DNA of 64,000 bases from Paenibacillus qinlingensis (GTDB taxonomy: Bacteria; Bacillota; Bacilli; Paenibacillales; NBRC-103111), in assembly GCF_013204845.1 (NCBI RefSeq), contig NZ_JABMKY010000011.1, positions 1 to 64,000 on the forward strand. The letters run 5' to 3'. The position numbers and the translations under genes were made by a program. Each line of letters begins with the position of its first letter. Position 1 is the first letter of the stretch. Under the pieces are notes generated by a model that did not search any database, was not told the DNA's origin, and saw only the letters and a program-made list of their open reading frames with translations. Shown here piece after piece: positions 42,401-50,019 of this stretch.

Positions 42401-44148
42401 GATGGACCTTGTTCTGAGAGCACATCAATACCGGTACCCGTGAAGGAATAGCTGAACTCTGGCTGCGTGCCATTGTCGGATTCTCCATAATGAACGTCAG
42501 CTTGATAATTCCCCACCGATCTTCCGCCGTTATGTCCCCACTTATTCGTATATTGGATCAAGGGGTCCGTGTCGTTAAGATAGACGGTATGAGTGACCGA
42601 GGCCACATTGGTATTTACTTGCGTTGAATATATATTTTCGCTCTGAGCAGTAGGAGCGGGGGAGGAGTCCGTTACGGCAATGGACAAGTCTTGGGCGTCG
42701 CGTGCCAGTTCTTTACCCCCATTGCGGGTCCATGTACCTGTGTATCGTAAGCCAGTGTCATCGTCATTGACGATGGATTTACCTCCCAACGCCTTTACTT
42801 TGAATAAACGCGAGGCGTGCGGCTCCAAGGAAACTGGACCATAACCAGAGGCATAGGTACCAAGTTCGGTATGGCTCCATAAGTCGCGAACGGAGGCAGA
42901 GCCACTCAGACCGATGTCGCTCCAGTTAACGGTAACAGGCGCTGCTTTATTACCAAGATTGAAAAGAGCTACCGTATAAGTGCCATCACCGTTATTGGCA
43001 TACCACACTTGTTGGTTGGTCGAGGTAGATACCGGGTGTACGGGTCTTCCAGCTTGATTGACAGCGATGACTTCGTCGTTCGTAAGTAAGTCCAGACCAT
43101 AGGCATCGAGGTTTGACAGGTCATCACCTGTATAGAACTGAGCGGATGAAGCCGCCCACAACGTTGCCGCCGTTTGTCTTTCGTCTTTGGTCAAACCGGA
43201 GGTAGACCCGTTGCCGACATTCAGGGAGTCGAAGTCGTTCCAGCCTCCCGGTCCAGCATCTCGCCACCAGAGTGCAGCGTCGGGGAATAAACGCGCAATA
43301 TTAGCCCATTGCGTCATGCCAACCTCGCGGTCGTAGGATTCCACATCCCAATTGACCCGCCAGCCATTAGCATACTTTTTCCAATAATCCACATAGTTAT
43401 GGTCAAGTGCCCAGGACAACTCAAACCAAATATTGTGTCTACTAAGCGCCGTTGACCAGGCTTTAACATCATCGCGTGCATCGATACTGACATCGTTGTG
43501 ACCGGAGCCAGGAGTTACACTATCGAATTTGACAAAATCTACACCCCAAGAGGCGATCTCATCCGCAACGGAATCAATATATTTTTGTGCACACGGATTG
43601 CTGAAATCAATTTTGTAGCCGATGTTCCAGTAATCAGCGAACTTGTAAGGTTTTACAACAATGTCACCGATCGTACAACCAGGTGCGTTATAAATAGGCA
43701 AGTTCTGGGTTACCGCGTCAGGCGAGACACCGGGGATGAGATATAGGCCTATTTTCTGCCCATTACCGTGAATGTAATTGACGAGATTCTTGAAACCTCC
43801 CGGATAAAGCGTCGTGCTTGGCACGGGTCTGCCGTATTCATCCATGCTGCCGTTCCAGCCTGCATCGATATTAATATAGTTGTATCCATGTGCCTGAAGT
43901 TTCTCGTGCATGGCGTCGGACATCTTCTTGATCTTGGCTTCGGAAATCCAATTACCAGATGGACCATCGTAGACCTGCATACTGTAACTGCTCCAGCCCA
44001 TATACGGCTTCTGTGCTAAGCCATTGTCGGCTGCCTTGACCACGCCACCGCTAGACGGGACGTAGCCAATCTGAGCGATGACAACGATGGCGAGCAGCAA
44101 TCCCAGCCAGAGCTTTCTTCGGCGTTGCAATCTGCTTTTCATCTTCAC
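39451..44148 (-). CDS. SLH-anchored GH27 alpha-galactosidase-like enzyme with X2 and carbohydrate-binding repeats
   Basis: A signal peptide (residues 1-40) leads into a GH27 barrel: KPYMGWSSYSM, YINIDAGWNG, nucleophile Asp209 in DFVKFDSV, candidate acid/base Asp268 in WRVNWDVESYD, and GPGGWNDFDSLNVG. This predicts hydrolysis of terminal alpha-galactosides (or beta-L-arabinopyranosides) at the cell surface. A GH27 C-terminal sandwich follows, then alternating galactose-binding-like modules (three, ending DALKV/DAFKF) and CBM_X2 modules (three). A pre-SLH module shared with the giant neighbour (about 1149-1358) and three SLH domains end the protein. The third X2/CBM unit is shortened in frame. 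AAAGGAGA lies 3 bases before GTG 44148; ATG 44142 is an alternative. A cre-like box lies upstream. Confidence 0.88.
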   Translation of the reverse strand: MKMKSRLQRRRKLWLGLLLAIVVIAQIGYVPSSGGVVKAADNGLAQKPYMGWSSYSMQVYDGPSGNWISEAKIKKMSDAMHEKLQAHGYNYINIDAGWNGSMDEYGRPVPSTTLYPGGFKNLVNYIHGNGQKIGLYLIPGVSPDAVTQNLPIYNAPGCTIGDIVVKPYKFADYWNIGYKIDFSNPCAQKYIDSVADEIASWGVDFVKFDSVTPGSGHNDVSIDARDDVKAWSTALSRHNIWFELSWALDHNYVDYWKKYANGWRVNWDVESYDREVGMTQWANIARLFPDAALWWRDAGPGGWNDFDSLNVGNGSTSGLTKDERQTAATLWAASSAQFYTGDDLSNLDAYGLDLLTNDEVIAVNQAGRPVHPVSTSTNQQVWYANNGDGTYTVALFNLGNKAAPVTVNWSDIGLSGSASVRDLWSHTELGTYASGYGPVSLEPHASRLFKVKALGGKSIVNDDDTGLRYTGTWTRNGGKELARDAQDLSIAVTDSSPAPTAQSENIYSTQVNTNVASVTHTVYLNDTDPLIQYTNKWGHNGGRSVGNYQADVHYGESDNGTQPEFSYSFTGTGIDVLSEQGPSNGRMDVYIDGQPKGTVDTESTQQSGQYSVYRIADLPQGTHTLRVVRNGSGQHYLILDALKVTTETLLGQPSANNFNKDQPADITTSLLFGDSSLTGIKNGSTTLQLNTDYTITGHNLITIRKEYLLQQPSGSAVQLDFFFAGGDSQSLTIEVTGTSLYPSTAVFDKKTSAQADVSATLTLGGSNTLTGIMNGPATLTSGQDYTVTNGVVKIMKSYLTGQPVGLTNLTFMFSSGIPQTLAITVSNSASPGRFTYINDDNPDIHFTGAWNRSTNRPFNDYGKDVHYVEQNNDFFTYTFNGTGITYITEIDQGQGDVDIFIDGQLHGTAHTYGANSHNDAQKEVYTVMNLTPGIHTLKAVKKSGQFMLLDALKVQQSDLIDISAADFNKQTAADVSVNIIGNVQSLRSISNGTTALVTPTDYEINGHTVTIKKEYLAVQTVGNLKLTFAFQGDYADDVHVTSVNGDSFLYTFTGSGIEILSPTGPELGDIDIYIDNQLMDTINAHSTTRSAGNSLYHISSLSKGFHTLKAVKKSGSYMLVDAFKFDIATVESSPSAPQSGGGFVGGGTDTSAVNIVRTTQADGSSKEEVKLSSDNTKMLIKKSHTSGAKSAVISLPANKDDVALTNIVVNKDSLSLLSDSGLGLDLDTANVKIQIPNDSLKSLKDDIYFNLVPVKSSNAGKALEQRANAATVVLSVVGGKKAVLVGRPVDIVTNLQNREVTLILPLPGDLSDADIQQIGVYIEHSDGTMEFKKGIVTTFEGGRGIQFTTSKFSTYALLKVDGKTLSFSHEPYIQGYENNLFHPDNHITRAEMAMILSRIATKQESGSSSEYVDMATDYWAYNAIAQVSRMGFMQGYADGTFKPEQPITRAEMAALAARFEVSLTEAGAGFTDTAGLWAEDAIKAAQGAGFLKGYEDGTFSPAKSLTRAEAVAVINRVLGRGPLYGVKHSPWADVPDDHWAAYDIEEASVSHAFEPSAAGGEKFVK

Positions 44149-44179
44149 TTGTCTCCTTTGTAGTTGAACTAATTTCTAT

Positions 44180-44194
44180 ATGTAAGCGTTACCG
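44180..44194. promoter_or_regulatory. cre-like catabolite-repression site
   Basis: ATGTAAGCGTTACCG matches the CcpA consensus WTGNAANCGNWNNCW at 14 of 15 positions (the last base differs). It lies 32 bases upstream of the GH27/SLH start, a sensible place for glucose repression of this gene. Confidence 0.45.
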
Positions 44195-44609
44195 CACTTG
44201 CACACGACCGATTATATAAGATAAATTCTGAGCATTGATAGGTACACTTCTGCATTAAACCGTACAATTACCCAATTTTGACAAGAATTAGATCTCATTT
44301 CTATAAATTGCTTGATATACATACTGCAAAAAACCGTATTATAAGAGTGTAGATATATTGGGATTTATTCCATTGGGCTCAACACTTGCGGGTAGAGTAG
44401 GACCTCCCTTATAATTTAGATCTATAAGGGAGGCGGTAAATATGGCAAATCATTTTGCCGGAATAAGAAGCGACTCATGCAGAGCCTTTCATTAGGGCGA
44501 TCTTTGCATGGGGTGATTCGTTTATGGTGATCGCCCGAGAAAAAATCGTTTCTAATCATGGGGCTTTGCAGCTTATTTTATTTTTATCAAAAATAAGGGG
44601 CTGAAAGCT
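44195..44609. other. Divergent intergenic region with a perfect hairpin at 44403-44433
   Basis: CCTCCCTTATA (44403-44413) and TATAAGGGAGG (44423-44433) pair perfectly over 11 bp around a 9-base loop; no T-run follows. It lies in the leader region of the FusB-like gene and could be a terminator, attenuator or operator. The arm ending GGGAGG followed by CGGTAAATATGG also resembles a ribosome site for an 18-codon ORF at 44442. Nothing else is recognised here. Confidence 0.4.
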
Positions 44610-45272
44610 ATGAGTCAACCATTCATTAGAAACCATCAATACAACGAGATTAAGAAGCTGATCGGTCAGTTACAAAGTGCCTGTAACTCCGTTTCCAATT
44701 TGAAAGTGGTCGAAGCGGTTCGCAATGATACAGAAGCGAAGATAAGCGGATTGTTTTCGGACTTAACTGATTTTCAAAAACAATTGCTTGTGAACCTGAA
44801 ACAGCTACAAACCACTGCGGACTTTCAGCGATATCTGCATGCCTTGGAGCCTTATGTAGCAGTGGAATATGCGGATGTGACGGAGAATCAAATAAAGAAA
44901 CTTTTCCCTAAGCAAAAGAAACTGAAAATACCTGATCTTAACGGTATCACTAATAGATTCGCGACATACCTGGGCTGGACCGATATTGCAACGAATAAGT
45001 TATTTATTGTTTATGATCTGAACGGAAGGCTAAACGGCATTGAAGGGAAGTATACGCCGACTAATAAGAAAGGCGTTTGCTTTGTGTGCAATCGGCATGC
45101 GGAGGTCGCGCTTTTTACTGCTGTGACGAAGTGGAAACCGGAAGGTGTATCGCCAGATTATTACAGGGCTATAGGTAATTATTTGTGTGTGCATAGCGAG
45201 GTTTGCAACAAGAACATAACGGATGTCGACGTATTGGAGAAATTCTTTCATGGCGTGTTGGTCGGTCCGTAA
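44610..45272 (+). CDS. FusB-family elongation factor G-binding protein
   Basis: The 220-residue protein has the FusB/FusC layout: an N-terminal helical bundle (FIRNHQYNEIKKLIGQLQSA) and a C-terminal treble-clef zinc domain. CFVCNRHAEVALFTA and CVHSEVCNKNITD give four likely zinc-ligand Cys/His positions. The segment LGWTDIATNKLFIVYDLNG matches the FusB core. FusB binds EF-G on the ribosome, helps release stalled EF-G and so protects against fusidic acid. Chromosomal homologues in Bacillota may serve in ribosome rescue rather than acquired resistance. GGGGCTGAAAGCT precedes ATG 44610; a strong terminator follows. Confidence 0.88.
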   Translation: MSQPFIRNHQYNEIKKLIGQLQSACNSVSNLKVVEAVRNDTEAKISGLFSDLTDFQKQLLVNLKQLQTTADFQRYLHALEPYVAVEYADVTENQIKKLFPKQKKLKIPDLNGITNRFATYLGWTDIATNKLFIVYDLNGRLNGIEGKYTPTNKKGVCFVCNRHAEVALFTAVTKWKPEGVSPDYYRAIGNYLCVHSEVCNKNITDVDVLEKFFHGVLVGP

Positions 45273-45316
45273 CGAACGCTATGTTATTCAAAGGGCTATA
45301 ACAGCCAATAAAGACA

Positions 45317-45350
45317 AAGCCACTCCAGCCAATGGAGTGGCTTCTTTGCA
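45317..45350 (+). terminator. Rho-independent terminator
   Basis: AAGCCACTCCA and TGGAGTGGCTT pair perfectly over 11 bp around GCCAA, followed by CTTTG. It ends the FusB-like gene. Confidence 0.88.
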
Positions 45351-45565
45351 TTGAAAAGCTATGTCGGCAAACAGCCTGCGCACTCAAACAGACCGGCGTA
45401 CATTGCTTTCTTGTTAATGAAACCTCTAGCATGAAGGCCTAGCCATTAATAGCCATAGGATCAGACTTTCCCAGTGAAAGCAAGAACCTCCCATACACTA
45501 AGATACATACACTGTAATAAGTTGGAATACATTACATTAATCAGCGGTGTTGAGGAGGGGTAGCG

Positions 45566-46060
45566 TTGAGATATACAGTGCAATATATACCTCTAAGTAA
45601 GATTAAGCAGGAAAGTACCGATACGAAGGCCTCGCCACGTAAGAAGGAGTTAAAAAAAGTGGCACAGGACCTTATGCAATTACTAATTGTGCAAAAAAGC
45701 AAGAAAGATGGTGGCTATATTATCCAAGACGGACACCATCATTTCGCTTTCCTCAAAAAGCACACAAATAAAAATCGGGCTGTGTGTCTCGTAGATGAAA
45801 GCAAGATTTCAACTAACTTTGGCAATCTTGTTAATCGATTTCGAAAACGACAACTGCCTTATGAAGTTCCTTACCTAAAACCAAACCGGTTTGAAATTAA
45901 CAGTTGGACGATCATTCGTAAATTTTTAAAGCAGGAACCACGTTTCAGAACGCTATCCCGCAGACAGCAATTGAAGGTCATTCGGCTTGGTATGCAATAC
46001 AGGAAAACAACGGTGCAATCTATGCAAGCCAAAGTAGAAGACATTTTAAAAAGACGCTAG
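45566..46060 (+). CDS. ParB N-terminal-like (ParB/Srx fold) protein
   Basis: The 164-residue basic protein begins YTVQYIPLSKIKQ and has GGYIIQDGHHHFAFLKKH at about residues 51-68. This matches the ParB/sulfiredoxin fold, in which an [I/V]xDGxHR-like box binds nucleotide (here DGHHHF). The C-terminal part is helical and highly basic (FRTLSRRQQLKVIRLGMQYR), suggesting nucleic-acid binding. It lacks a ParB HTH core of normal size and there is no ParA nearby, so it is not a partition protein. GAGGAGGGGTAGCG precedes TTG 45566. A terminator follows at 46179. Function unknown. Confidence 0.7.
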   Translation: MRYTVQYIPLSKIKQESTDTKASPRKKELKKVAQDLMQLLIVQKSKKDGGYIIQDGHHHFAFLKKHTNKNRAVCLVDESKISTNFGNLVNRFRKRQLPYEVPYLKPNRFEINSWTIIRKFLKQEPRFRTLSRRQQLKVIRLGMQYRKTTVQSMQAKVEDILKRR

Positions 46061-46178
46061 CCGATTCAAATCCGCATAAAAGTAAATATTTGTTACATGA
46101 TTGAAATCTTATTTTCATCTGCTATTAATCATTCAGGACTATAATAAAAGACGACCCCCTTTTAAAATATAAACCTTT

Positions 46179-46213
46179 AGACCCGCGGCCCGTTGCTGTG
46201 GGTCTCTTTTTTC
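46179..46213 (+). terminator. Rho-independent terminator
   Basis: AGACCC and GGGTCT, extended by one G-U pair, form a stem around a loop of about 15 bases, followed by CTTTTTT. It closes the ParB-like gene. Confidence 0.7.
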
Positions 46214-46293
46214 TTTTAAACGAAAGGGAAGGATTATTCCAAGTATTTAGAGAATTACCAAACTTATTAAGTAGATCATGAGGGGGGATTTGA

Positions 46294-46827
46294 CTGGAGA
46301 TTCAAGCTGTTTTTATTGATCGTGATGGAACATTAGGCGGGAATGGTCACTTCATTCATCCTCGAGATTTTGCGTTATTCCCTTTTTCTTTAGTCGCATT
46401 GCAGTTATTAAAAGAACATGACATTAAAATATTTGCCTTAACGAATCAACACAACATATCTAAGGGACTAGTGACGGAACAAGAATTCCAAGAAGAATTC
46501 ATTAGTTATGGATTTGATGCCGCATATGTATGTCCTCATGAGCCTGAAGAAGGCTGTGAGTGTCATAAACCACGACCTGGCATGCTTCAAAAAGCTGCGA
46601 CAGAGCATGAATTGAATCTTCGTCATTGCGCTGTTATTGGTGATGTAGGTTCGACAGATATGCTTGCAGCTGCCGCAGTGGGATCTATAAGGATTCTTGT
46701 GGAGACAGGCTGGGGGAAACAGTCATTGGAAAAATACCGGCACAAATGGTATGAGCAAGCATCACCAGATTATGTAGCGAAGGACCTGTTAGATGCAGTG
46801 AAATGGTTGATTGGCAACAATAGTTAA
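46294..46827 (+). CDS. HAD-IIIA-type hydrolase with an apparent CUG start
   Basis: The catalytic motif of HAD phosphatases, VFIDRDGTLGGNGHF (nucleophile Asp and acid/base Asp), lies before any ATG, GTG or TTG in this frame; the first is TTG 46399. The only frame-compatible start after the ribosome site GAGGGGGGAT is CTG 46294, preceded by an in-frame TGA. The 177-residue product then begins with the expected strand and continues with TNQHNISKG (motif II, Thr), CHKPRPGM (motif III, Lys, with the zinc-loop Cys residues of the D,D-heptose bisphosphate phosphatase-like group) and VIGDVGSTDMLAA (motif IV). Substrate unknown. A mutated canonical start is the alternative. Confidence 0.7.
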   Translation: MEIQAVFIDRDGTLGGNGHFIHPRDFALFPFSLVALQLLKEHDIKIFALTNQHNISKGLVTEQEFQEEFISYGFDAAYVCPHEPEEGCECHKPRPGMLQKAATEHELNLRHCAVIGDVGSTDMLAAAAVGSIRILVETGWGKQSLEKYRHKWYEQASPDYVAKDLLDAVKWLIGNNS

Positions 46828-46955
46828 CTAGTAACATGGAAAAGCAGCCAACATCAAAAAATATTTTCGCATGATGTAGAAATTCATAGGTCTGGATCGT
46901 CATTATAGTGAAGACATGAAACGCCCCATTATGAATGTTGAGAGGAGCAATAACC

Positions 46956-47403
46956 ATGAACTACACACTGCTTATGTATGAAACGACAGAGGATTTTGCC
47001 AAACGAAACGATCCGATTCACAAGGAGGCATATGCTGAAAGCTGGGCTGGAAGCGGCGATTCAATCCGTGCATGCCCAGCGTGCCTGGACGGGCCGAACG
47101 GAATGGAAAGCAATCGCGTTGCTGTACGAGGGGCTCGTACGTATCGCTCCAACTATCGGCGCTATCGTCGGCCGGGCGGCAGCCGTTGCTGAGGCGCGCG
47201 GGGCCGAAATGGGGATGGTGCTACTGGAAGAAGTTCCGGCCGAAGCAGTCAAGAACTATCAACCTTATTGGGCACTGAGCGCCCATTTGTTCAAGCGGAT
47301 GCAGAGGTTCGAAGAAGCCCGTAACGCATATAGCCGTTCAATCGGACTCTGTATGGATCCTTCCATTCGCGCGTACCTAGAGAAGCAAGCTGGAGAATGT
47401 TAG
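46956..47403 (+). pseudogene. Deletion scar joining a YciI-like gene start to an ECF42-type sigma factor end
   Basis: ATG 46956 (GAGGAG upstream) starts YTLLMYETTEDFAKRNDPIH, the beginning of a YciI/DGPF-domain protein. Near 47025 homology ends, and in another frame (ATG 47032 to 47403) the sequence continues as the C-terminal part of an ECF42-like sigma factor: LEAAIQSVHAQRAWTGRTEW, then an RIAPTIGAIVGRAAAVAEA-like TPR segment. YciI-like and ECF42 sigma genes are normally adjacent in that order, so one deletion removed about 75 codons of the first and the DNA-binding half of the second. The 124-codon tail could still be translated (AAGGAGG at 47022) but would lack sigma regions 2 and 4. Confidence 0.65.
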
Positions 47404-47561
47404 TCAAGTCTGTTTTCTCTAACTACTCTAACTTCTCTGGCTTCGACTTCGCCATTTAATTGTTCGGCATAGGCACGCATCAGATCGTAATCGTGATTAA
47501 ACGGGAGCTCCGACATGTGTGACGTTTCATGCTCTTGAGGAATTGTTGTTTCATCCTTCAA
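47400..47561 (-). CDS. Small hypothetical protein, 53 aa
   Basis: On the minus strand TTG 47561, with AAGGAAGGGG upstream, opens 53 codons ending at 47400. The acidic product includes MSELPFNHDYDLMRAYAEQL and ends GEVEAREVRVVRENRLD. No signal, membrane segment or known family is seen. Its stop overlaps the end of the sigma-factor remnant by three bases. The ribosome site and protein-like composition support it moderately. Confidence 0.4.
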   Translation of the reverse strand: MKDETTIPQEHETSHMSELPFNHDYDLMRAYAEQLNGEVEAREVRVVRENRLD

Positions 47562-47657
47562 ATTGCCCACCCCTTCCTTTATTAGGAATTAGGATTTCCT
47601 ATAACCGATTTGTTATCCACGCCGTGTCATGGAGAGGCTAACGAATGCTATAGGCAT

Positions 47658-48407
47658 TTATTCCTCTACATACATCATTTTAACGGTCATACCGCCATCT
47701 ACCGTAAGATTCTGACCAGTAATGAATCCTGCCTTCTCGCTAGCTAAATAAAGACAAGCCGCTGCAACATCTTCTGGCATGCCAACTCTGCCTACTGGAT
47801 GCTGACTTTTATCCGTTTCCGTGTGGGTAAAGCTGCCCTCGTCCCTTACTTCAATCCACCCTGGAGATATCGCGTTGACGCGAATTCCATAACCACCTAA
47901 ACTAATGGCCATCGCATGGGTCAGTGCAGAGATGCCTCCTTTGGAGGCTGAATATGCTTCGGTATTAGGCTCCGACATCACGGCTCTGGTTGACGAGAGA
48001 TTAATGATGGCGCCTCCCCTTGCTTGTGCTTTCATGATGCGGGCTGCAGCCTGCGAGCAGTGAAAAGTACCTCCCAGATTTACGGAAATGACCCGCTGAA
48101 ATTGCTCTGCGCTAAGCTCCAACACATCGGTATTATGCATAATACCAGCATTATTCACCAACACATCGATGCTGCCCAAAACGGAAGACGTACGTTCCAA
48201 CCATTGTTCAACTTCCTCCTTTTTGGAGACGTCGACCTTCATGAAGAGTGCATCGTCTGTAAAGGGGCGTAGAAGCTCAATTGTCTCCAACCCTCTATCT
48301 TGATGAACATCTGCTATGGAAATGCCATAACCTTCTTGGGCAAAAGAAAGCGCAATGGCTCGTCCTATACCTTGACCTCCGCCAGTAATGACTGCGATTT
48401 TTCGCAT
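47658..48407 (-). CDS. Short-chain dehydrogenase/reductase (SDR)
   Basis: The 249-residue protein is a classical SDR: cofactor motif TGGGQGIG (residues 8-15), NNAG in VLVNNAGIM, catalytic Ser in INLSSTR, and YSASKG (Tyr/Lys). The C-terminal GQNLTVDGGMTVKMMYVEE is usual for glucose-1-dehydrogenase or 3-oxoacyl-reductase-like members. An Asp in ADVHQDRG after strand 2 suggests NAD preference. The start is ATG 48407 with AGGTGA 5 bases upstream; a GTG at 48416 has no suitable site. No operon partner; substrate unknown. Confidence 0.9.
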   Translation of the reverse strand: MRKIAVITGGGQGIGRAIALSFAQEGYGISIADVHQDRGLETIELLRPFTDDALFMKVDVSKKEEVEQWLERTSSVLGSIDVLVNNAGIMHNTDVLELSAEQFQRVISVNLGGTFHCSQAAARIMKAQARGGAIINLSSTRAVMSEPNTEAYSASKGGISALTHAMAISLGGYGIRVNAISPGWIEVRDEGSFTHTETDKSQHPVGRVGMPEDVAAACLYLASEKAGFITGQNLTVDGGMTVKMMYVEE

Positions 48408-48554
48408 ACGAATCACCTCAATTTCTATTTTTCAACAGTGTAACACACCTGCTGCTTTAACATACATGTCTCCCCTTGACTCTAACACTGGTGTCAACGT
48501 TTATACTGAGATTATCTCGAGCAGAAATGTACCAGAAAGGAAGTGTGATACGTA

Positions 48555-48776
48555 ATGAATATTACACCACAAGAAGAAAACATGATTAAAGCTCTTCGTG
48601 AAGCTGCATTGCCCCCTTTATTTGTGCTCATACGCATTAGAAATGATATTTCAAATGACACTGTAAATGTCGAAGAGGGCCGAAGAGAGGAAGTCGTGAA
48701 CACGTTAGAAAAATTCATCGCCCCCTATGGGAAGATTATCATAAAGATCGGAAATGAAACTGCCGCGGAAGGATGA
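48555..48776 (+). CDS. Small hypothetical protein, 73 aa
   Basis: ATG 48555 follows AGAAAGGAAGTGTGATACGTA. The 73-residue product (starting MNITPQEENMIKALREAALP) is probably cytosolic and mixed alpha/beta, with no recognised family. It is followed by a terminator at 48803, which supports a real short transcript. Confidence 0.5.
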   Translation: MNITPQEENMIKALREAALPPLFVLIRIRNDISNDTVNVEEGRREEVVNTLEKFIAPYGKIIIKIGNETAAEG

Positions 48777-48802
48777 CGGTAGATACAAGGATAGACATAA
48801 AT

Positions 48803-48839
48803 AGTCCCGGTGAGCTAGTACAGTCACTGGGGCTTTTTT
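48803..48839 (+). terminator. Rho-independent terminator
   Basis: AGTCCCGGTGA (48803-48813) pairs with TCACTGGGGCT (48824-48834) using two G-U pairs, followed by TTTTTT. It ends the 73-aa gene's transcript and isolates the importer operon downstream. Confidence 0.75.
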
Positions 48840-48923
48840 CGTCAGCAATCATTCATAAAGGACCAGTCGAACAAATGATCAAAAGGGGTGAGTTACTACG
48901 GGGACAACGGATGACCACCCTTT

Positions 48924-48949
48924 CTGAACAAATGAATATAGACGGATAT
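48924..48949 (+). promoter_or_regulatory. Candidate operator copy 1 of a shared 26-bp motif
   Basis: The motif CTGAACAAATGAATATAGAC followed by GGATAT lies 90 bases before the importer operon. Its first 20 bases are identical to the copy at 55741, and 14 contiguous bases match the copy at 60404. All three copies lie upstream of genes of this glycan locus, so I infer a binding site for a common regulator, probably the AraC-type protein encoded at 52623. Confidence 0.55.
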
Positions 48950-49038
48950 TTCCTCCGCTTACTAGTATTAAGTTGTAAACGTCGCTCCGGAAGGATGCGG
49001 CGGGCATGATTCATTAGAGAGAAGGAGTGAACGACATA

Positions 49039-50004
49039 ATGGCTGCAATCGATTATTCAGCACATAAACAGGCTGACACACAAGCGAAAAGGAGAAGATT
49101 GAATCGCCTGACGGGGAAGCTGCTTAAGGATCGGTGGCTATATCTGATGCTGTTGCCGGGGATTGTCTACTTCTTACTATTCAAATACGGTCCCATGTGG
49201 GGAATTGTAATTGGTTTTCAGGATTACTCTCCATTCCAGGGGATGTCCGGGAGTAAATGGGTTGGTTTGAAGCACTATATCAGGTTGTTCACCGAACCAA
49301 CATTTTTTACGATACTGAAGAACACGTTGGTCTTATCGCTCGTTAATCTGGTTGTTGTTTTTCCGATGCCGATTATTGTAGCGCTTATGCTCAATGAACT
49401 GAGGAAAGAAAAGTTCAAGAAAGCGATACAAACGCTGATCTACATCCCTCATTTCATGTCTTGGGTGATCATTATCGGCATGTTCTATGTCCTATTTGAG
49501 TCGCAGGACGGCGTATTTCAAAAGTGGATCGTTTCACTTGGTTTCGAACCTTTCACGCTTATGATGGACCCTGATAAATTTATCCCGATGTATATCTTGC
49601 AAAATATATGGCGCGATACAGGATGGGGGACCATCATCTTCCTTGCAGCTCTGGCAGGAGTGGATACCCATCTATATGAAGCGGCACGAATGGACGGCGC
49701 AGGTCGGTTACGTCAAATGTGGCATATCACGCTGCCGTCGATACGAAGCACTATATTGATCATGTTTATTTTGCATCTTGGGAATATTCTTGAGCTCGGA
49801 TTCGAGCATGTCTACTTGCTTCTTAATTCGCTCAACCGAGAAGTAGCTGAAATATTTGATACGTATGTCTATACAGCCGGCATCCTGAACGGAATGTACA
49901 GTTATTCAACGGCCATAGGTGTGTTCAAATCAGCGGTTGGCCTTATTCTAGTCGTAATTGCCAATCGGTTATCCAAAAAATTCGGTGAAGAGGGAATTTT
50001 CTAA
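49039..50004 (+). CDS. Sugar ABC transporter permease, LplB type (second locus)
   Basis: The 321-residue protein has a basic cytosolic N-terminus, six membrane helices (first YLMLLPGIVYFLLFKYGPMWG) and the EAA loop YEAARMDGAGRLRQMWHITL. It is a close relative of the permease at 13538-14449. I start at ATG 49039, 11 bases after GAAGGAG; a GTG at 49027 overlaps the ribosome site. It is followed within 15 bases by the YtcP-type gene. The operator-like motif at 48924 lies upstream. Confidence 0.9.
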   Translation: MAAIDYSAHKQADTQAKRRRLNRLTGKLLKDRWLYLMLLPGIVYFLLFKYGPMWGIVIGFQDYSPFQGMSGSKWVGLKHYIRLFTEPTFFTILKNTLVLSLVNLVVVFPMPIIVALMLNELRKEKFKKAIQTLIYIPHFMSWVIIIGMFYVLFESQDGVFQKWIVSLGFEPFTLMMDPDKFIPMYILQNIWRDTGWGTIIFLAALAGVDTHLYEAARMDGAGRLRQMWHITLPSIRSTILIMFILHLGNILELGFEHVYLLLNSLNREVAEIFDTYVYTAGILNGMYSYSTAIGVFKSAVGLILVVIANRLSKKFGEEGIF

Positions 50005-50019
50005 GGAAGGGTGATACAC

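Noticed and set aside
44610-45272. Acquired fusidic-acid resistance gene
   Set aside because: The family match is good but there is no mobile context here, and chromosomal homologues are normal in Bacillota, so resistance is not claimed.
48773-49009. 78-codon plus-strand ORF overlapping the 73-aa gene by ATGA
   Set aside because: It contains a complete terminator (48803-48839) and an operator-like motif in its sequence, has unusual composition and no family match.
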